DNA of 10,384 nt, taken from contig JAUXBS010000020.1 of assembly GCA_030619245.1 (NCBI GenBank), positions 1 to 10,384 on the forward strand. The letters are read 5' to 3'. Origin of the DNA: Clostridia bacterium. Its GTDB lineage: Bacteria > UBA6262 > WVXT01 > JAUXBS01. The position numbers and the translations under genes are program-made. Below are positions 7,154 to 10,384 of this stretch, one piece after another. Position 1 is the first letter of the stretch. Every line of letters begins with the position of its first letter. The notes below the pieces were generated by a model. That model saw nothing but the letters and a program-made list of their open reading frames with translations. It ran no database searches and had not been told where the DNA came from.

Positions 7154-8028
7154 TTTACGGGTGCTTCCTCCTCACTCATCCCTGGACCAAAAGTAGAAAC
7201 GTCCCCGAGTAATTCTTCATTAATGTCAACCTTCATTTCACGTTTATACTGCTCCATCAGTTCATTGTACTTATTTCTCTGTATTAACTTGCTTATATCA
7301 TCCTTTGCGTCACTGACGGTCTTCTCTTCCATCTTCTTCCTGCCTGTAAGCTTGACTATGTGGTAACCGAACTGTGTCTTTATGATATCGGTTATATCTC
7401 CTACATTACTTAAATTAAAAATCGCCCGTTCAAAATCGGGAACCATGTCACCCTTGCTGAAATAACTAAGGTCTCCTCCCCTGGCGGCTGTCATCGAATC
7501 TATAGAGTATTGCTTGGCAAGGTCCTCAAACTTCTCCCCGTCCTTCAACTTCTTCATAACAATCTCGGCATCTTCCCTGCCTGTCAGGAGTATATGACTT
7601 GCTCTTACTTTCTCAGAATTAAGGAATTCATCTTTCTGGTTTTCGTAATAATCATTAATTTCATTTTCAGTAACCGCAATGTGCTTCCGCCTTAACTCCT
7701 CCATCATTAAACCCATAAGCACCTGGTCCTTCATTTCCCTGACACGTTCCTTATACTCCTTTTTCTTATGCAGTTCTTCCTTCTTCGCCTGGACAACCAG
7801 GATTCTCTCTTCAATCAACCCTTCCAGGTACTGCCTCTTGCCTCCTACAGTTGCCAGGAATCCCTGATAATACGGGTTCTGCGAAACCTTTATGATTTCC
7901 TCCTGAAAATCATTGACGGTAATCCCCCCCCCCTTCATCCTTACAATGACCTTCCCTTTCTTGCCACAACCGGCTAAGCAGACAATCATGACAATAACAA
8001 CCGTTAACACTAAATTCTTCCTTAACAT
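7141..8028 (-). CDS. Parvulin-type peptidyl-prolyl isomerase lipoprotein (PpiC/PrsA-like)
   Basis: A 295-residue secreted foldase. Residues 1-20 are a lipoprotein signal peptide ending in the lipobox LAGC, so Cys21 should be lipidated; the +2 residue is Gly, not Asp, which favours outer-membrane sorting in diderms. Residues 36-135 form the SurA-type N-terminal helical domain (ITVNDF, YYQGFLATVGGKRQYLEGLI, ENEINDYYEN). A single parvulin domain spans about 140-230, with ASHILL (H145), GGDLSYFSKGDMVPDFE (184-200) and QFGYHIVKLTGR (219-230, H223). The C-terminal helix (241-266) completes the SurA-like plan. The start at 8028 is chosen over an in-frame ATG at 8070 because AGGAG lies five bases upstream, the signal peptide begins there, and the promoter leaves almost no leader for the earlier start. 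Codons 32-35 contain ten consecutive G. The role inferred is folding of exported or outer-membrane proteins together with the next gene. Confidence 0.92.
   Translation of the reverse strand: MLRKNLVLTVVIVMIVCLAGCGKKGKVIVRMKGGGITVNDFQEEIIKVSQNPYYQGFLATVGGKRQYLEGLIEERILVVQAKKEELHKKKEYKERVREMKDQVLMGLMMEELRRKHIAVTENEINDYYENQKDEFLNSEKVRASHILLTGREDAEIVMKKLKDGEKFEDLAKQYSIDSMTAARGGDLSYFSKGDMVPDFERAIFNLSNVGDITDIIKTQFGYHIVKLTGRKKMEEKTVSDAKDDISKLIQRNKYNELMEQYKREMKVDINEELLGDVSTFGPGMSEEEAPVKNGK
7924..7933 (-). repeat. Homopolymer G10 tract in the 5' part of the lipoprotein foldase gene
   Basis: Ten G in a row on the coding strand cover the last base of Lys32 and the three glycine codons 33-35. With ten the frame is intact. 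Loss of one G leads to a TAA twelve codons downstream of the tract, and gain of one G to a TGA five codons downstream. The tract is of the length that is slip-prone in known phase-variable genes. Confidence 0.75.
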
Positions 8029-8033
8029 TTCAG

Positions 8034-8038
8034 CTCCT
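8034..8038 (-). promoter_or_regulatory. Shine-Dalgarno of the lipoprotein foldase gene
   Basis: AGGAG five bases before the ATG at 8028. It decides the start in favour of 8028 rather than the in-frame ATG at 8070, which has no such site. Confidence 0.7.
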
Positions 8039-8077
8039 GTTCGGGTTGGACTTTTATAAGTTAAAGCCAATAAGTAA

Positions 8078-8097
8078 ATTATACCAAATTATACCAA
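8078..8097 (-). repeat. Tandem 10-bp direct repeat TTGGTATAAT x2
   Basis: Two exact adjacent copies of TTGGTATAAT. Each includes an extended -10 element. The right-hand copy (8088-8097) overlaps the mfd stop codon; the left-hand copy (8078-8087) carries the -10 with the properly spaced -35. Confidence 0.75.
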
Positions 8098-8106
8098 CGC
8101 TTGCAA
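8078..8106 (-). promoter_or_regulatory. Sigma-70-type promoter with extended -10, inside the mfd 3' end
   Basis: On the minus strand TTGCAA (8106-8101, four of six matches to the -35 consensus) is followed by exactly 17 bases and a perfect TATAAT (8083-8078), preceded by TGG as in extended -10 promoters. The -35 box and the mfd stop codon both lie within it. Transcription would start near 8071, giving a leader of about 40 bases before the foldase ATG. No experimental support is available from sequence alone. Confidence 0.65.
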
Positions 8107-10384
8107 TATATTTTTTATTTTTTTGATTTTGCTCAGGCTGTCTACTGTTAACTCGCTTATTATTAAACTGAATTCATTGCCCGTTCCAAGTTTTATAAGA
8201 CAGTTATTCTCACTGTCTATTTTTGAGAATTTTTCAGGTTCCAACTTCCTGTAATTTGAAAAATCAATAATGACAGTATCCTTTTTTTGAACTAAACTCC
8301 TTGCTTCCAGCTGTTTAGCCGCCTGCCGCAACTCCATGATTTCAAATAACATATAACACTGGGGGGGTATTTCCCCGTACCTGTCCCTGAGCTCTTCCGC
8401 CAGTTCATCAATACCCTCCCTGTCCACGGCAGAAGACAGTCTTCTGTATATATTTATACGCTGCGCTGAAGATGATATGTATGATACGGGGATGAAAGCA
8501 TCAACCGGCAGGTCTATTTCCACAACAATTTCAACTTCCGGCTCCCGGGCCTCCTTCCCGGTCTTCATTTCCTCTACCGCCAGGCCCAGCAGTTTACAAT
8601 ACAAATCAAACCCTACATCCATTATATGCCCGTGCTGGCGGGGGCCCAGCAGATTACCGGCACCCCGTATCTGCAAGTCCTTTAAGGCTATCTTGAAGCC
8701 TGCTCCCAGGTCAGTATACTGGGAAATCGCCATAAGCCTCTTCCTGGACAGGTCCGTCAGGGGTTTGCCCCCCGGGTACAGCAGGTAACAGAATGCCTGG
8801 TACTTGCCCCTCCCTATCCTGCCGCGCAGCTGGTGCATCTGCGCCAGTCCAAGCTTCTGGGCATTTGGAATAATTATGGTATTAACATTGGGTATGTCAA
8901 GCCCGGATTCAACGATAGTCGTGGACACCAGAATGTCGTACGCTTTATCAACGAACTCTTTCATGACCTTCTCAAGCCGGCGGGGCGGCATCCGGCCGTG
9001 CGCGTGGCATATCCTTATATCCGGAAGCATTGATTTCAAGTAGCCGGCAACGCTTTGAATAGTCTCCACCCTGTCATGAATATAAAAGACCTGGCCTCCC
9101 CTGTTCACCTCGTTTATGATTGCCACCTTAACGGTTTCATCGTCATACTCCCCGATATAGGTTTCAACAGGAATACGCTCAGGCGGGGGAGTATCAATCA
9201 CTGAAAGGTCCCTGACCTTGCCCATGGCCATAGAAAGGGTCCGGGGTATCGGCGTTGCAGTCAACGCAAGAATGTCAACGAGTTTTTTTAACTGCTTCAA
9301 CTTCTCCTTGTGCCTGACACCAAAACGGTGCTCTTCATCAATGATAACAAGCCCCAGGTCGGAAAACCTTATATCCTTCTGCAGGAGCCTGTGAGTCCCT
9401 ATCACAATATCAACCAATCCGTCTTCCATCTTTTTAATAATGTCCGCCTGCTGGCTCCTGCTCCTGAAGCGGGACATCATCTCAATCTTCACGGGGTAGT
9501 CCGCAAACCTTTCAGTAAAGGTATTGTAATGCTGTTCCGCAAGTATGGTTGTAGGAACCAGCACGGCAACCTGCTTCCCGCCAAGCACTGCCCTGAGTGA
9601 AGCCCTCATTGCAACTTCAGTCTTGCCGTATCCCACGTCACCGCAGACAATACGGTCCATTGACTTCCTGCCGGTCATATCCCGGTCCACTTCTCTTATC
9701 GCCCTTTCCTGAGATGGAGTCAGTTCATAGATAAAAGCATCCATAAATGCCTTCTCATATTCGGGATAAGGGGAAAACGCATGCCCCTGCAGCGCCTGCC
9801 TGGCAGCATAAACGTCCAGCAATTCCTTTGCAATATCCATTACCGATTTCTTGACCCTCTTTTTCACCTGTAACCAGGATGTGCTGTCCAGGGAACTCAG
9901 CCCGGGTTCACGCCCTTCCGCGCCAATGAACTTCTGCACCAGCTTGAAATCCTCAATCGGAACGTAAAGCTTGTCCCCGCGGGCATACTCCAGGATTATG
10001 TAATCAGCAACCCTGTCCTCTATCCTCAGCTGCTTTAATCCACGGTAGATGCCTATCCCATAACGCTCATGCACCATGAAATCATTGATATTCAGTTCGG
10101 ACAGTTCAGTAAAGTCCGCAGTTGAATGCGCAAACCCGCGCAGGTGGTGTTTCATCCTGTAACGGTTGAATATTTCCGAGTCAGTTACCACAACCAGTTT
10201 CTTGTCAGGAAAAACGAACCCTGTATTCAACGCCCCTGTCATAAACTTAACTTCCGGCACCTGTACTTTATTTTCAACGGCAGTTTCATTCAAGAGTTCT
10301 ATCAACCTGGACTTCTCTCCATTGTTGTTGCAGAAGACATGCACCCGCATCCCCCCGTCCTTCCACTGTACGAGCTGGTCCAGG
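8089..10384 (-). CDS. mfd: Transcription-repair coupling factor Mfd (5' end outside window)
   Basis: Mfd displaces RNA polymerase stalled at DNA damage using ATP-driven DNA translocation and recruits UvrA. About 764 codons are present of the roughly 1,100-1,150 usual for the family; the frame is still open at the right edge, so the UvrB-like N-terminal region is missing. Numbering from Met at 10350: end of the D3 region (1-75); RNA polymerase-interacting CarD-like domain with VHERYGIGIYRGL and LEYARGDKLYVPIEDF (93-135); RecG-like translocase with Walker A GDVGYGKTE (237-245), motif II DEEHRFG (338-344), TATPIPRTL (364-372), VSTTIVESGLDIPN (475-488) and QLRGRIGRG (507-515). The translocation motif region with RGAGNLLG (562-569) follows, and then the C-terminal UvrA-masking D7 domain (about 600-753). 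All helicase motifs look intact. The stop TAA lies inside the promoter of the next gene. Confidence 0.97.
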   Translation of the reverse strand, partial: LDQLVQWKDGGMRVHVFCNNNGEKSRLIELLNETAVENKVQVPEVKFMTGALNTGFVFPDKKLVVVTDSEIFNRYRMKHHLRGFAHSTADFTELSELNINDFMVHERYGIGIYRGLKQLRIEDRVADYIILEYARGDKLYVPIEDFKLVQKFIGAEGREPGLSSLDSTSWLQVKKRVKKSVMDIAKELLDVYAARQALQGHAFSPYPEYEKAFMDAFIYELTPSQERAIREVDRDMTGRKSMDRIVCGDVGYGKTEVAMRASLRAVLGGKQVAVLVPTTILAEQHYNTFTERFADYPVKIEMMSRFRSRSQQADIIKKMEDGLVDIVIGTHRLLQKDIRFSDLGLVIIDEEHRFGVRHKEKLKQLKKLVDILALTATPIPRTLSMAMGKVRDLSVIDTPPPERIPVETYIGEYDDETVKVAIINEVNRGGQVFYIHDRVETIQSVAGYLKSMLPDIRICHAHGRMPPRRLEKVMKEFVDKAYDILVSTTIVESGLDIPNVNTIIIPNAQKLGLAQMHQLRGRIGRGKYQAFCYLLYPGGKPLTDLSRKRLMAISQYTDLGAGFKIALKDLQIRGAGNLLGPRQHGHIMDVGFDLYCKLLGLAVEEMKTGKEAREPEVEIVVEIDLPVDAFIPVSYISSSAQRINIYRRLSSAVDREGIDELAEELRDRYGEIPPQCYMLFEIMELRQAAKQLEARSLVQKKDTVIIDFSNYRKLEPEKFSKIDSENNCLIKLGTGNEFSLIISELTVDSLSKIKKIKNILQALV

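Noticed and set aside
6636..7196. Plus-strand open frame of 186 codons opposite the SurA-like gene, rich in Ser, Leu and Ile
   Set aside because: The composition follows from reading the Lys/Glu-rich gene in reverse. It crosses the gap between two good minus-strand genes and shows no family pattern.
8029..8070. Fourteen-residue upstream extension of the lipoprotein foldase (start at 8070)
   Set aside because: It would put extra residues before a standard lipoprotein signal peptide, has no ribosome binding site, and begins at about the predicted transcription start.

Overview
The window looks like a chromosomal piece of a Gram-negative (diderm) bacterium. All seven genes lie on the minus strand, so transcription runs from the right edge to the left. 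The diderm inference rests on a lipoprotein foldase and a SurA-type periplasmic chaperone next to pdxA and rsmA. Arg is written mostly as AGG and Ile often as ATA in the genes translated by hand. Together with the many TPR/membrane proteins this resembles uncultured lineages such as Omnitrophota and similar groups, but that placement is a guess. No tRNA, rRNA, CRISPR array, insertion sequence or phage gene is visible.

Right part (10384 to 8089): the C-terminal two thirds of Mfd, the transcription-repair coupling factor; its N-terminus lies outside the window. A strong promoter candidate is embedded in the last codons of mfd. It should drive the next two genes: an outer-membrane-type lipoprotein with one parvulin domain (8028 to 7141) and a SurA-like secreted chaperone that has no parvulin domain (7093 to 6458). 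Together they look like a split periplasmic folding pair. The lipoprotein gene carries a run of ten G near its 5' end.

Middle part (6457 to 4487): a structured 155-base leader holds three inverted repeats. The last is a good Rho-independent terminator hairpin that ends only a few bases before the pdxA ribosome binding site. Then come pdxA (vitamin B6 synthesis) and rsmA/ksgA (16S rRNA dimethyltransferase), which overlap by 35 bases. The order surA-pdxA-ksgA is the same as in enteric bacteria.

Left part (4490 to 1): two large membrane proteins, each a polytopic glycosyltransferase-like (GT-C fold) N-terminal half followed by a TPR array. The first starts on the rsmA stop (ATGA) and the second overlaps the first by 8 bases; the second runs off the left edge. 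Their membrane halves belong to different families. Their TPR arrays share the same shortened, degenerate repeat in the same place, which suggests a duplicated or shuffled TPR module. From pdxA leftward the genes overlap without a gap and probably form one transcription unit.
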